From: Nocardioides alcanivorans
GTDB lineage: Bacteria > Actinomycetota > Actinomycetes > Propionibacteriales > Nocardioidaceae
Assembly (NCBI RefSeq): GCF_021555175.1
Contig: NZ_JAKGRW010000019.1
Coordinates: forward strand, 1 to 64,000
Direction: 5' to 3'
Length of the DNA: 64,000 nucleotides
This document shows, piece by piece, positions 47,605-55,291 of this stretch (position 1 is the first letter of the stretch; every line of letters starts with the position of its first letter). A model generated the notes under the pieces. It made no database searches. It worked only from the letters and a program-made list of their open reading frames with translations, and was not told the DNA's origin. The position numbers were made by a program, and so were the translations under genes.

Positions 47605-48932
47605 GTCAGCCGCTCTCCCACGTCACTCGCTGCTCGCCGACGCGCCATCAACCACCAACCCGCAGGGGCGAGGAGGAGCAGCAGCCCGAAGAGACCGAGG
47701 CTGCGCGAAACTCCGCCATCGGCTTGCAGGGCCCGGTCGTCCGCCGTGCCCGGGTTCGGTTCCTGCCCCCAGACCGAGCCGGCGGGTGAGGTCTGCGAGG
47801 CGTCCACGTCCGGCGACTTCTTCGGCTTCTGCGGCTGCTTCGGCGCGCCGGCACCTCCTTGGGGAGCGGGCGCCGCCGAGTCGCTGGTGGTCGACGGCGG
47901 CGGAGCGTCACCGCGGTCGTCCGTGCCGTCGTCGGGCTGTTTCGTGGGATCGGCCGTCGGATCCGGATCCTGAGTGGGCTTCGGGTCGTCGGTGGGATCG
48001 GGGTCGTCCGTGGGATCTGGATCGGGGTCGGGTATGCCGGGAGCAAGGTCACGGTTGAAATCCTTGCCCTTGTCCTCGCGCTCAGGCGCGAGGGACGGCG
48101 TGACGTCCCACTCGACGAAGCGCTGGTCGCCGCCCAGCCGGTTGAGCGTGGAGTTGATCCGGAACTCGTACTCCCTGCCGATCTCGAAGAGGCCGCTGGG
48201 CAGCGTGTAGGTGATCTGCTGGCGTTGCTTCGGCGAGCCCGTGAGCCGCTGGGAGTCGGCCTCGCTGTGGCCTGGCAGGTCCATCCAGTCGGCGCCTTCG
48301 GACGGATCCCGGTACTGGACCCAGTAGCCCTCGCCCGAGACGTGGCCCATGACGTCGAGGTGCAGCACTTCGTCCACCGGCTTGAACTGGGTGTAACCGT
48401 CGCCGTACAGGTGGAGCGTCTTGCCGCCGAACTCGATCAGGGTGCCGATCCGATGCCGGAGGTCGATGCCGGTGTCGTCGGTGAGGCCGATGAAGAGCCA
48501 CCCACCTGACGGGTTGCCCTCCGGCTGGCGCACGTTGAGCTGCATGTCCCGGGCCCGGCCCACGGAGTCGTCACTGGGGAGAACGCGAGTCGTGGCAGTG
48601 GCGCCCTGCGCTGCCGGGACGAGCGCCGTGATGGCACCTTCAGCGTTGAACTCGACGAGATAGGCCTGTGTCGACGCGTCCACGCCGATGTTGCCGTAGG
48701 CGATGGCAGTGAGCGGTTCCCCGAGGTTGATCCTGGTGACCTGGTTCTGCTCCGACACCTGACACCCGTACTGATCCGGGTCACTCGGCGCGTAGCCGTC
48801 GCACAAGGCGCGCTGCGTCCCGCCGACCGCACCTGCCGGAAGTGGAGGCGCGAGGCAGCACAACAGCACCGCACCGACGAGGGCTGCGAACCTCCGTCGA
48901 CGCGGCACTCGATGCTGGTGCCCGAGACCCAC
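47601..48932 (-). CDS. Secreted, membrane-anchored protein of the ECF locus
   Basis: This 443-residue protein starts at the GTG at 48932. The signal peptide is FAALVGAVLLCCLAPPLPAGA. The extracellular domain carries two early cysteines (RALCDGYAP, QYGCQVSEQ) and beta-rich segments such as GEPLTAIAYGNIGVDAST, GGWLFIGLTDDTGIDLRH and TLHLYGDGYTQFKPVDEVLH. An Asp/Pro linker (PDPDPDPTDDPDPTDD) and a C-terminal helix (LGLFGLLLLLAPAGWWLMA) follow. No sortase motif is seen. The family is unknown; it lies second in the riboswitch-headed string, 23 bases after the first gene's stop. Confidence 0.72.
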   Translation of the reverse strand: MGLGHQHRVPRRRRFAALVGAVLLCCLAPPLPAGAVGGTQRALCDGYAPSDPDQYGCQVSEQNQVTRINLGEPLTAIAYGNIGVDASTQAYLVEFNAEGAITALVPAAQGATATTRVLPSDDSVGRARDMQLNVRQPEGNPSGGWLFIGLTDDTGIDLRHRIGTLIEFGGKTLHLYGDGYTQFKPVDEVLHLDVMGHVSGEGYWVQYRDPSEGADWMDLPGHSEADSQRLTGSPKQRQQITYTLPSGLFEIGREYEFRINSTLNRLGGDQRFVEWDVTPSLAPEREDKGKDFNRDLAPGIPDPDPDPTDDPDPTDDPKPTQDPDPTADPTKQPDDGTDDRGDAPPPSTTSDSAAPAPQGGAGAPKQPQKPKKSPDVDASQTSPAGSVWGQEPNPGTADDRALQADGGVSRSLGLFGLLLLLAPAGWWLMARRRAASDVGERLT

Positions 48933-48955
48933 GTGACGCCCTTCCTGTGGTGTCT

Positions 48956-49810
48956 CTACTTCTTGACCTTGATCGTCTTCGTGGACTTCGTCGCCCGGTA
49001 GGACCTGTCACCCTTGTACCTGACGACCAGCTTCCAGTTGCCCTTCGCAACCTTGGGCAACTGCACCTTCACCTTGACCCTGCCGGCCGGCAACTTCGCC
49101 TGCACCCGCTTGGTCTTCTTGCCGTTCTTGAGCACGACCACGACCTTGCCGCTGGCCTTCGGGCGGCCGGCGACCCGGGGCACCGTGACCCGGACCGTGC
49201 CGGCCTTCTTGGTGGTGGGCTTGCGGACCCAGTTCGTCTTCGGCTTGCTGGTCGCCTTGGTGGTCGGGTCGGTGGGGGTCGGGTCGGTGGGACCCGGATC
49301 CGTCGGGCCGGGGTCGACCGAGCCGGGCTCGAACTGCGGCGGGACCCGCGGAGCGCATCCCGCTTCGCTCAGGCACGCGCCCTGGAACCAGTTGGTGGCC
49401 GCGGCCGGCACCTCGAAAGGCTCCGAAAGCCATCCAGCGGCCATCTGCGACGTCGTGAACCGCCACCACGGGCTGAGTTCGTCGCCGATCCCGTCGATGT
49501 GGGAGACCATCTGATTGGTGATCGTCACCTCGTAGCCGACCGCCTCAAGGGCACTCTTGCGGGTGGCTTGGCCATCACTGGCAAGCGTGCCGCCGATCTT
49601 GCAGCGGGCCTCCCAGCCGCGCTCGGAACCGTCCCCGAAGTCGACCACGACGGTCAGGCCCTCACCCTGCTTGCACCAACCCTCACGCCAGCCACTGCCG
49701 GTCGGGTCGGCCGACGCGGGCGCGCTGCTCAGCAACCCGAGCATCAGGGCGAGCACTGCAGTGAGCGCCAGGCCCGAGGCCCGTCGGCGACTGGCCAATG
49801 TCTGCTTCAT
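48956..49810 (-). CDS. Secreted protein with Cys-containing ligand-type domain and basic Ig-like tail; first gene after riboswitch
   Basis: This 284-residue protein has a signal peptide (LALTAVLALMLGLLSSAPASA). The domain GWCKQGEGLTVVVDFGDGS, WEARCKIGG, ALEAVGYEVTI, DELSPWWRFTTSQMAAGW, VPAAATNWFQGACLSEAGC aligns in Cys and Trp spacing with the domain of the gene at 37583-38203. A Pro/Thr linker leads to a lysine-rich beta module (KASGKVVVVLKNGKKTKRVQ, NWKLVVRYKGDRSYRA) with no membrane anchor. The ATG at 49810 has GGAG upstream, inside a hairpin. It is directly downstream of a cobalamin riboswitch, so it should be off when B12 is plentiful. A role as a corrinoid-binding secreted protein is inferred. 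Confidence 0.78.
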   Translation of the reverse strand: MKQTLASRRRASGLALTAVLALMLGLLSSAPASADPTGSGWREGWCKQGEGLTVVVDFGDGSERGWEARCKIGGTLASDGQATRKSALEAVGYEVTITNQMVSHIDGIGDELSPWWRFTTSQMAAGWLSEPFEVPAAATNWFQGACLSEAGCAPRVPPQFEPGSVDPGPTDPGPTDPTPTDPTTKATSKPKTNWVRKPTTKKAGTVRVTVPRVAGRPKASGKVVVVLKNGKKTKRVQAKLPAGRVKVKVQLPKVAKGNWKLVVRYKGDRSYRATKSTKTIKVKK

Positions 49811-49812
49811 CT

Positions 49813-49837
49813 TCTCCCACTCCCGCACGGGAGGAGA
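49813..49837 (-). promoter_or_regulatory. Shine-Dalgarno-sequestering hairpin of gene 48956-49810
   Basis: tcccg/cggga plus an outer tctcc/ggaga pair fold the ribosome binding site of the gene into a stem directly before the ATG. It is the likely expression platform of the riboswitch just upstream (translation control). Confidence 0.6.
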
Positions 49838-49887
49838 GTCGCGACGCCTGCCGCGTCGCTTCCATCCACCCGTTCTCCACGACGGCT

Positions 49888-50008
49888 GATGTGTCTGCCT
49901 CCCGGGGCCAGTCCGACTCGTCGGCGGTTCACGCACGACTCACGGTTGCGGGTCAGCGCCGGATTCACACCGGCTTTGGACACCACAGGAGAATGTTCAG
50001 TTCTGATG
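49888..50008 (-). promoter_or_regulatory. Cobalamin riboswitch 1
   Basis: On the minus strand the conserved core reads AAAGCCGGTGTGAATCCGGC then GCTGACCCGCAACCGTGAG, and the 3' part has GAGTCGGACTGGCC with GGAGGCAGACAC. This is the B12-aptamer core (GGTG, AATCCGGCGCTG, CCCGCAACCGT). It lies between the terminator of the DUF4430 gene and the start at 49810. The rest of the 327-base gap 49811-50137 is leader and terminator. It heads the string of genes running left to 37583. Confidence 0.9.
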
Positions 50009-50084
50009 GGGCACAAGGGCCCGCCACCATTGTGCGGCTGCGTGGCCGGGGCGCCAAATCAACCGGCGGCGCTGCACGACGCGG

Positions 50085-50119
50085 ACGACGGCCCGGCAGC
50101 CAGGCTGCCGGGCCGTCGT
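50085..50119 (-). terminator. Strong hairpin terminator after the DUF4430 gene
   Basis: Perfect 17-base arms (ACGACGGCCCGGCAGCC / GGCTGCCGGGCCGTCGT) around a single central base lie 19 bases beyond the stop at 50138. Its core is nearly the same as the hairpin at 55243-55274. Confidence 0.85.
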
Positions 50120-50137
50120 GTGACACGTCGGTTCAGG

Positions 50138-53100
50138 TCACTTCTGGACCAACACCACCTTGCCGGTCTTCTGCTTAGCCTTCTTCACGAAGGTGTCGGC
50201 CAGGTAGGCGGCCTTGACCGCCCGCTTCCCCGACTTCGCCTTCTTCTTCACGGCCAGCTTCACCTTGGCCACGCCCTTGGCATTGAGCTTCACGGTGGCC
50301 GTCCTGCCCAGGAACTTCACCCTGACCTTGCCGGTGGGGATGATGTCCGTGCCAGGAGCGGTCACCTCGACCTTGAAGCCAATCCTCTTGCCACGCTTCA
50401 CCTGCTTCTTGACGGGCTTCACGGTCACCTTCGCGGTCGTCTTGACGACCTTGACCGAGACCGCCGTCGAGGAGGAAGCGAACTGGTCGCTGACGCCGGC
50501 GTAGGCGATCGTCAGGGACGACGTACCCGGCTTGAGGGACTTCGCCGGGAGCTCCAGGTTCGCCACGCTGTCCGCCAGCGTCCCCGTGAGGGTGTTGCCG
50601 GCAACCTCCGTCGAGACCGTGCCGGAAGGCTTCTCCTGTCCGGACTCCGCCTCGACCGTGACCGTGACGTTGCCGGCCCTGCCGTAGACGACCTGGGGAG
50701 CCGTGGCCTTCAGCGAGGTCACGACAAGGTCAGCGACCTCGACCAACTGGGCCACCGCGTCGGCGACTCCCTGCACCGAGGCGTCCACCTCGTCCTGGGT
50801 GGCGTCATCGTCCGCTGCCACGGTCGTCGCCACGGCGACTGCGGCCTGCAACGCCGCCCAACTGTCAACCGTGTAGTCACTGGCCTCGAGCTGGTCCACC
50901 TCGGCGAGCGCCGCCTGCAGTGCGGACTTGTCGACCGGCTCACTACCCGGGCGAGTGGTCACCTGGTCGCCGTACACGTAGACGGGCGGCATCCCACCCA
51001 GGTCGTAGGGCCCGATCGCCACGGCATTGAGGTTGGCCGGTTTGCCCTCCAACGGGATCTCGCGGTGGTAGGGCCACTCCGAACCCAGTCCGCCGATCGA
51101 GAGGTGCCCATTCAGCGTCGTGTCGGCGTCGCCGCTGAAGGTGTAGTCGAGCGCATAGGTCGTGGTGACGCTCGTGTACTGACCACCTTCGTTGCTGGTG
51201 ATCGAGGTGCTGCCGTCGGAGTAGGTCAGCTTCGGCTTCGTCCCGGCCATGAAGGCAGGGTTGTAGATGCCGCCCAGCTTCTCGATGCCCCCTTCGACCC
51301 CGACCATGCTGATCCTCGCGACGTCGCCGGGCTCGAACGCCTCGCCGGGCCGGGAGGAGTTCTCGATCGAGACGTCGATGCCCTTGGCCCTGACGACGTG
51401 GTAGGTGGTCTCACCGTCGTTCGTCAGCTCGATCACGTTGCGGCCGGCCTTGAGCGTGACGGTGAACTCGCCGTCCTCCGCGGGCTGATAGGTCTTCCAG
51501 CCGTCGCCCCACGCCGTGACGTTGAGCGGATCGTGCACCCTCACGGACGTGCCTGCCGCCGGCGTGAAGCCGAACGGGCGGGACCCGACGGTCCTGTCGA
51601 AGTAGAAGGTGTCGAGCTCGTTGCGGACGTCGATCCCGGTGTCGAACGACGCGTCTGCGCCGCCGACCTTCACGACGACCAGACCAGTGTTCTGCTTCTC
51701 GATGCCGTTGAACGACCAGTTCGTGCTGCCGGGCGTGCCGTTGTCGTTCGCGGCAAGGTAGCGCAGCGGGTCATAGGTGACCTTGACGACGCTGACCCCC
51801 GGCTGCTCGGCACGGATGCGCAACTGTCGACGCCCCTCGGCACCGATCTCGCGCGCGGTGATGCTGTTCCCCGCAACGTCGAAGGTGTAGTCGGGCTCGA
51901 TGAACAGGTTGTTGACCTGGTCGAGCTGCGCCTGCGAGGTGCGGAACGTGTCGAGATCGAAGTGCTCGCCCACCTCCAGGTTGACCACACCGGTGTCGTC
52001 CAGGTTGGTGTAGAGATTCCGTGGGTCTCCTGCGCCCAGGCCGGGGATCGACAGCGAGGTGTCCTCGCGCCCTTCCAATGGGGTGAGGTTCAGCGTGTAC
52101 TGGGCTTCCGACGAGGCCGCAGCGACGGTGAAGATCTTGACGACCTTGTCGGTCTCGCCCTCGATCAGTGCCGAGGCGATCTTCTGCGAGGTGTAGGCAA
52201 CCGGTGTCGTCGGGACGTAGACGTCGTGGTCGGCATCGGAGAACTGGTCGACCTTGGCAACCGGGTACGACATGAACTCCGCATAGTGCTGGGCCGTCCC
52301 GTTCTTCCACGACAACGTGAGGTCGGCCCCCTTGGTGACCTTCACGGAGAGGCCGAGGCCGTCGAAGCCCACCCTGCTGATCGCTGTCTGCAGGACCAGG
52401 CGTGCCCGATGGACCTCAGCACCCGTCGAAGCAGGGTTGCCCTCGACCGCGGCGGCCGCGGTGATCGCGGCCTGGAGCAGGGTCCAGCGGAAGGGCGCCG
52501 CCACGGTGGCTTCGCTGATCGCGTTGGCCTCGTTGATCACCGACCGAAGTTCGCTGAGATCCGCCTCGCTCGGGGTCTCGACGACGTCGACGAAGTAGGA
52601 GGTGAAGGTCGTCTTGTCGTAGTCACCCCTGGCCTGGTCCGGAACGACGGCCGTGACCGTGCGGTTCTCCGGGTCGGCGTTGTTGGAGCCGGTGAAGGTC
52701 GCTGCGTTCATCGACGGCTTGGTCGAGTGCAGGAACGTGATGCGTTCCAGCGTCGTGATGCCGGCGAACGTCGTGGCGGAACCGAACGCGTAGGTCTCGG
52801 CCGCGACCACGAGGTTGCGGAGGCTGGTGTTGCCCTGGAACGGGTTGGCCAGGGTGAAGGACGCAACCGGCGGAAGGCTCACGTCGGTGAGCGCGGTCAT
52901 CCCGCTGAGCGCGTACGCCGTCCCATCGACGACTCCGGACAGGTCGAGCTCCTGGATGCTGGCGCCCGCGTACGCGGGGTTGCGCAGGTCGGCCCAGTCC
53001 TGGCTGTTCAGCGTGCCGATCACCCGGAGCTTCTCGAGCACGCTGTAGTCGTAGTTGCCGGCGCTCTGACCGAAGTCGTTCCTCAACGCTCGCTGCATCC

Positions 53101-53911
53101 TGTTCAGGAACTGGCCTTGGGCGGGCGTGTCCACTGTCGTCCATGGGCCGGATTCCACGACCGCCTCGGCCTCATTGAGCGCCGCGATCGCAGCGTCGAC
53201 CTGGGCGTTGGTGGCCAGCGGGTCGATGGCGACGTCGAGTCCAGCTTCGATCTCGTCGTCGGTCGCGGTCGCCGGATCGGGATCGGCGAGGGTTCGGATC
53301 AGCTCCGACTTGTCCGCCATCGTGAAGTAGGGGTCCCCACCCCAGCAACCGTCGACTGCGCCGGTGTCACAGCCGTAGCCATGCATGGTGAACTGCCAGC
53401 GGATCACATCTCCGTCATCGAGCTCGTAGGCGCCTGCTCCGACCGGGGCCATGACGTTGTCGACCGTGTACATCCAGCCGGACATCACCGAGTAGTCGAA
53501 CTCACCGAGATAACCGTCGCCGTTCTCCTCGGTCAGCGTGAAGTCGGGCTGGTCGGTGATGTAGCTGGGGACGTTCACCGTGCCGGTGTCGAAGCCGGCC
53601 ACCTTCGAGAGGTACCAGCCACCGCCGGTCGCATCCCCCGGGTCGGCGTAGTCGTGCCCGGCCTCGTCGAGGACGGCCTCCGTCACCTGCGCTGCCGTCT
53701 CACCGGCAGGCACCGTGAGCTTCACGGGCTCGATGTAGTGACCCTGACCGAGGTTGTACCCCTCGAAGGTGACATAGACGTGGATGTCACCAGGTGCCTC
53801 GTCAGCAGAAGCCGGCGAAGTCAGCCCCAGCACCAACGCGAGGCTCGTCAATGCGCTGAACAGCAGCGCAGTCCCCCGTCTGCGGGGGTGTTGGATGGGC
53901 GTCGTACCCAT
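50138..53911 (-). CDS. Large surface protein with DUF4430 (transcobalamin-like) domain, LRR-like and FIVAR-like repeats
   Basis: This is a 1257-residue secreted protein. After the signal peptide (LLFSALTSLALVLGLTSPASA), residues ~40-190 form a DUF4430 domain: VYVTFEGYNLGQGHYIEPV, LTVPAGETAAQVTEAVLDE, GWMYTVDNVMAPVGAGAYE, DGDVIRWQFTMHGYGC. This is the fold of the C-terminal domain of intrinsic factor and transcobalamin. BspA-like leucine-rich segments follow (IQELDLSGVVDGTAYALSG, LRNLVVAAETYAFGSAT), with FIVAR-like helices (KSALQAALAEVDQLEASDYT), a beta-rich middle, Ig-like strands and a lysine-rich tail. No LPXTG motif or membrane anchor is seen. The ATG at 53911 has AAGGAG within a hairpin, and a cobalamin riboswitch lies upstream. 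I infer surface corrinoid capture. Confidence 0.85.
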   Translation of the reverse strand: MGTTPIQHPRRRGTALLFSALTSLALVLGLTSPASADEAPGDIHVYVTFEGYNLGQGHYIEPVKLTVPAGETAAQVTEAVLDEAGHDYADPGDATGGGWYLSKVAGFDTGTVNVPSYITDQPDFTLTEENGDGYLGEFDYSVMSGWMYTVDNVMAPVGAGAYELDDGDVIRWQFTMHGYGCDTGAVDGCWGGDPYFTMADKSELIRTLADPDPATATDDEIEAGLDVAIDPLATNAQVDAAIAALNEAEAVVESGPWTTVDTPAQGQFLNRMQRALRNDFGQSAGNYDYSVLEKLRVIGTLNSQDWADLRNPAYAGASIQELDLSGVVDGTAYALSGMTALTDVSLPPVASFTLANPFQGNTSLRNLVVAAETYAFGSATTFAGITTLERITFLHSTKPSMNAATFTGSNNADPENRTVTAVVPDQARGDYDKTTFTSYFVDVVETPSEADLSELRSVINEANAISEATVAAPFRWTLLQAAITAAAAVEGNPASTGAEVHRARLVLQTAISRVGFDGLGLSVKVTKGADLTLSWKNGTAQHYAEFMSYPVAKVDQFSDADHDVYVPTTPVAYTSQKIASALIEGETDKVVKIFTVAAASSEAQYTLNLTPLEGREDTSLSIPGLGAGDPRNLYTNLDDTGVVNLEVGEHFDLDTFRTSQAQLDQVNNLFIEPDYTFDVAGNSITAREIGAEGRRQLRIRAEQPGVSVVKVTYDPLRYLAANDNGTPGSTNWSFNGIEKQNTGLVVVKVGGADASFDTGIDVRNELDTFYFDRTVGSRPFGFTPAAGTSVRVHDPLNVTAWGDGWKTYQPAEDGEFTVTLKAGRNVIELTNDGETTYHVVRAKGIDVSIENSSRPGEAFEPGDVARISMVGVEGGIEKLGGIYNPAFMAGTKPKLTYSDGSTSITSNEGGQYTSVTTTYALDYTFSGDADTTLNGHLSIGGLGSEWPYHREIPLEGKPANLNAVAIGPYDLGGMPPVYVYGDQVTTRPGSEPVDKSALQAALAEVDQLEASDYTVDSWAALQAAVAVATTVAADDDATQDEVDASVQGVADAVAQLVEVADLVVTSLKATAPQVVYGRAGNVTVTVEAESGQEKPSGTVSTEVAGNTLTGTLADSVANLELPAKSLKPGTSSLTIAYAGVSDQFASSSTAVSVKVVKTTAKVTVKPVKKQVKRGKRIGFKVEVTAPGTDIIPTGKVRVKFLGRTATVKLNAKGVAKVKLAVKKKAKSGKRAVKAAYLADTFVKKAKQKTGKVVLVQK

Positions 53912-53915
53912 GTGT

Positions 53916-53945
53916 TCTCTCCTTGTTGCAACGTGCGTGGAGAGA
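53916..53945 (-). promoter_or_regulatory. Shine-Dalgarno-sequestering hairpin of the DUF4430 gene
   Basis: tctctcc (53916-53922) pairs perfectly with ggagaga (53939-53945), hiding the GGAGAGA ribosome binding site five bases before the ATG at 53911. It is the expected off-state platform for riboswitch 2. Confidence 0.65.
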
Positions 53946-54075
53946 CGACAAGCGAAGAAGAAACCATGTCACTCGACATGAGACCCTTCGCCACCCGAGC
54001 GACAGGGCACCATGGCGAACGAAGGTCTCGTTCAGGCCACTTTCCCGTTTTCCACGACAGGACCGAGCCAGACAA

Positions 54076-54214
54076 CCCGTGACAGGTAATCCGACTCGCA
54101 GCACGATCCCGATCTCGTGCTGCTCACGGCTGCGGGACAGCGCCGGATTCTCACCGGCTTCCCCCACCACGGGTGCAACTGGTACAGCAGGCCGCGCGGG
54201 AGCGCGACCTGCTG
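54076..54214 (-). promoter_or_regulatory. Cobalamin riboswitch 2
   Basis: On the minus strand a hairpin CAGCAGG...CCTGCTG precedes GCACCCGTGGTGGGGGAAGC, then the core CCGGTGAGAATCCGGCGCTG, TCCCGCAGCCGTGAGCAGC, a variable stem (GCAGCACGAGATCGGGATCG), and GAGTCGGATTACCTGTCACG. CCCGTG (54168-54173) pairs with CACGGG (54076-54081), closing the aptamer. It is the most canonical of the three. It occupies, with the leader hairpin and the sod operator, the 406-base gap between the divergent DUF4430 and sod genes. Confidence 0.95.
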
Positions 54215-54254
54215 CGGACCTTATCCCACTGCCACCAGCGGACTTCGACCGCCG

Positions 54255-54291
54255 CCAATCCTTATTGCAAATTGTTTGCAATAAGGATTGG
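54255..54291 (+). promoter_or_regulatory. Nur-type operator: perfect 37-bp palindrome upstream of superoxide dismutase
   Basis: Arms CCAATCCTTATTGCAAA and TTTGCAATAAGGATTGG (17 bases each) flank TTG. The centre contains TTGCAA-N5-TTGCAA (54265-54281), the box described for Nur, the nickel-responsive Fur-family repressor of the iron superoxide dismutase in Streptomyces. It ends 26 bases before the sod ATG, so it likely covers the promoter. Nickel-dependent repression is inferred. Confidence 0.8.
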
Positions 54292-54317
54292 CCGTGACGC
54301 CGACGCCGAGGAGACCC

Positions 54318-54938
54318 ATGGCTGACTACAACCTTCCCGACCTTCCCTACGACTACGCCGCGCTCGAGCCCTACATCTCGGGCGCGATCATGGAGTTGCA
54401 CCACGACAAGCACCACGCGACCTACGTCAAGGGCATCAACACCGCCGTCGAGCAACTTGCCGAGGCCCGCGAGGCCGAGTCGTTCGGCAGCCTGTCGACG
54501 CTGGAGAAGAACCTGGCCTTCCACCTCGGCGGGCATGTCAACCATTCGGTGTTCTGGCCCAACATGAGCCCGGACGGCGGTGACAAGCCGACCGGCGAGC
54601 TTGCCCAGGTCATCGAGGAGTACTTCGGGGGCTTCGACAAGTTCCGCGCCCACTTCGAGGCCAATGCGCTCAGCGTCCAGGGGTCCGGTTGGTCGGTGCT
54701 GACCTGGGACATGGTGGCCCAGCGGCCCTACATCATCCAGCACTTCGACCACCAGGGAAACGTCCCGATCTGCATGGTCCCGCTGCTGATGCTCGACATG
54801 TGGGAGCACGCCTACTACCTCCAGTACAAGAACGACAAGGCGACCTTCGTCAAGGAGTGGTGGAACGTGGTCAACTGGGCCGACGTGCAGGCACGCTTCG
54901 AGAAGGCACGCACCCAGACACCGGGCTTGATCCTGTGA
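54318..54938 (+). CDS. Fe/Mn superoxide dismutase
   Basis: This 206-residue cytosolic enzyme dismutates superoxide. Metal ligands lie in [13 protein letters not shown] (first His), [13 protein letters not shown] (second His) and [17 protein letters not shown] (Asp and His). The start is the ATG at 54318 ([20 protein letters not shown]) after GAGGAG; the in-frame ATG at 54288 lies inside the operator and is rejected. The Nur-type operator suggests it is the iron enzyme used when nickel is scarce, but metal choice cannot be fixed from these motifs. Confidence 0.96.
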   Translation: MADYNLPDLPYDYAALEPYISGAIMELHHDKHHATYVKGINTAVEQLAEAREAESFGSLSTLEKNLAFHLGGHVNHSVFWPNMSPDGGDKPTGELAQVIEEYFGGFDKFRAHFEANALSVQGSGWSVLTWDMVAQRPYIIQHFDHQGNVPICMVPLLMLDMWEHAYYLQYKNDKATFVKEWWNVVNWADVQARFEKARTQTPGLIL

Positions 54939-55204
54939 CGGCCGAACAGCGCGCCGCCCAGCTCGTGCCGGTGGTGGCTGCGGCCCAACGAGTCGCCGGG
55001 GTCATCGCAGCCCGGGGCCGCGGCGATGCCAACGGCACCCGCACCCTCATGGCGTCCTTCTCCGATGAACAGGAGCTGGCCGGGGGCGCGCTGCTCGTTG
55101 CCGAGTTGTCCCTGGGTCTGCTGCGGCAGGCCACGGGACAGACCCTCGACGAATGCGTCGGCGAGCTCTGCCTCGAGATGGAACGAGCGCTCGACGGCAC
55201 ATGA
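54935..55204 (+). CDS. Small unknown protein coupled to superoxide dismutase
   Basis: This is an 89-residue helical protein whose GTG start at 54935 overlaps the sod stop (GTGA). It begins [20 protein letters not shown] and continues [20 protein letters not shown] and [20 protein letters not shown]. There is no signal peptide or known motif. Codon use and coupling support a real gene; its function is unknown. Confidence 0.68.
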   Translation: MTAEQRAAQLVPVVAAAQRVAGVIAARGRGDANGTRTLMASFSDEQELAGGALLVAELSLGLLRQATGQTLDECVGELCLEMERALDGT

Positions 55205-55242
55205 GGACCCTCTCCGTCCCGGGATCCCCGTCCACGGAGAGC

Positions 55243-55274
55243 GACGGCCCGGCAGCAGCAGCTGCCGGGCCGTC
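55243..55274. terminator. Bidirectional hairpin between convergent genes
   Basis: GACGGCCCGGCAGC - agca - GCTGCCGGGCCGTC is a perfect 14-bp stem between the stops at 55204 (+) and 55292 (-), flanked by GTCTTC on one side. It probably terminates both. It shares its core with the terminator at 50085-50119. Confidence 0.85.
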
Positions 55275-55291
55275 GTCTTCCAGGGCTCAGG

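Noticed and set aside
48842..54082. A 1746-codon open frame on the plus strand opposite three secreted-protein genes
   Set aside because: It is the antisense shadow of GC-rich genes. Its translation is low-complexity Arg/Gly/Leu/Val with no domain, while the minus strand encodes signal peptides, DUF4430 and Ig-like domains in register with riboswitches.
54255..54291. The sod palindrome as a terminator or a Zur box
   Set aside because: It is AT-rich, lies between divergent genes rather than after one, and its centre matches TTGCAA-N5-TTGCAA (Nur) better than a Zur pattern.
54288..54320. Upstream ATG-equivalent start of the superoxide dismutase at 54288
   Set aside because: It lies within the operator palindrome and adds ten residues unlike the family; the ATG at 54318 has GAGGAG upstream.
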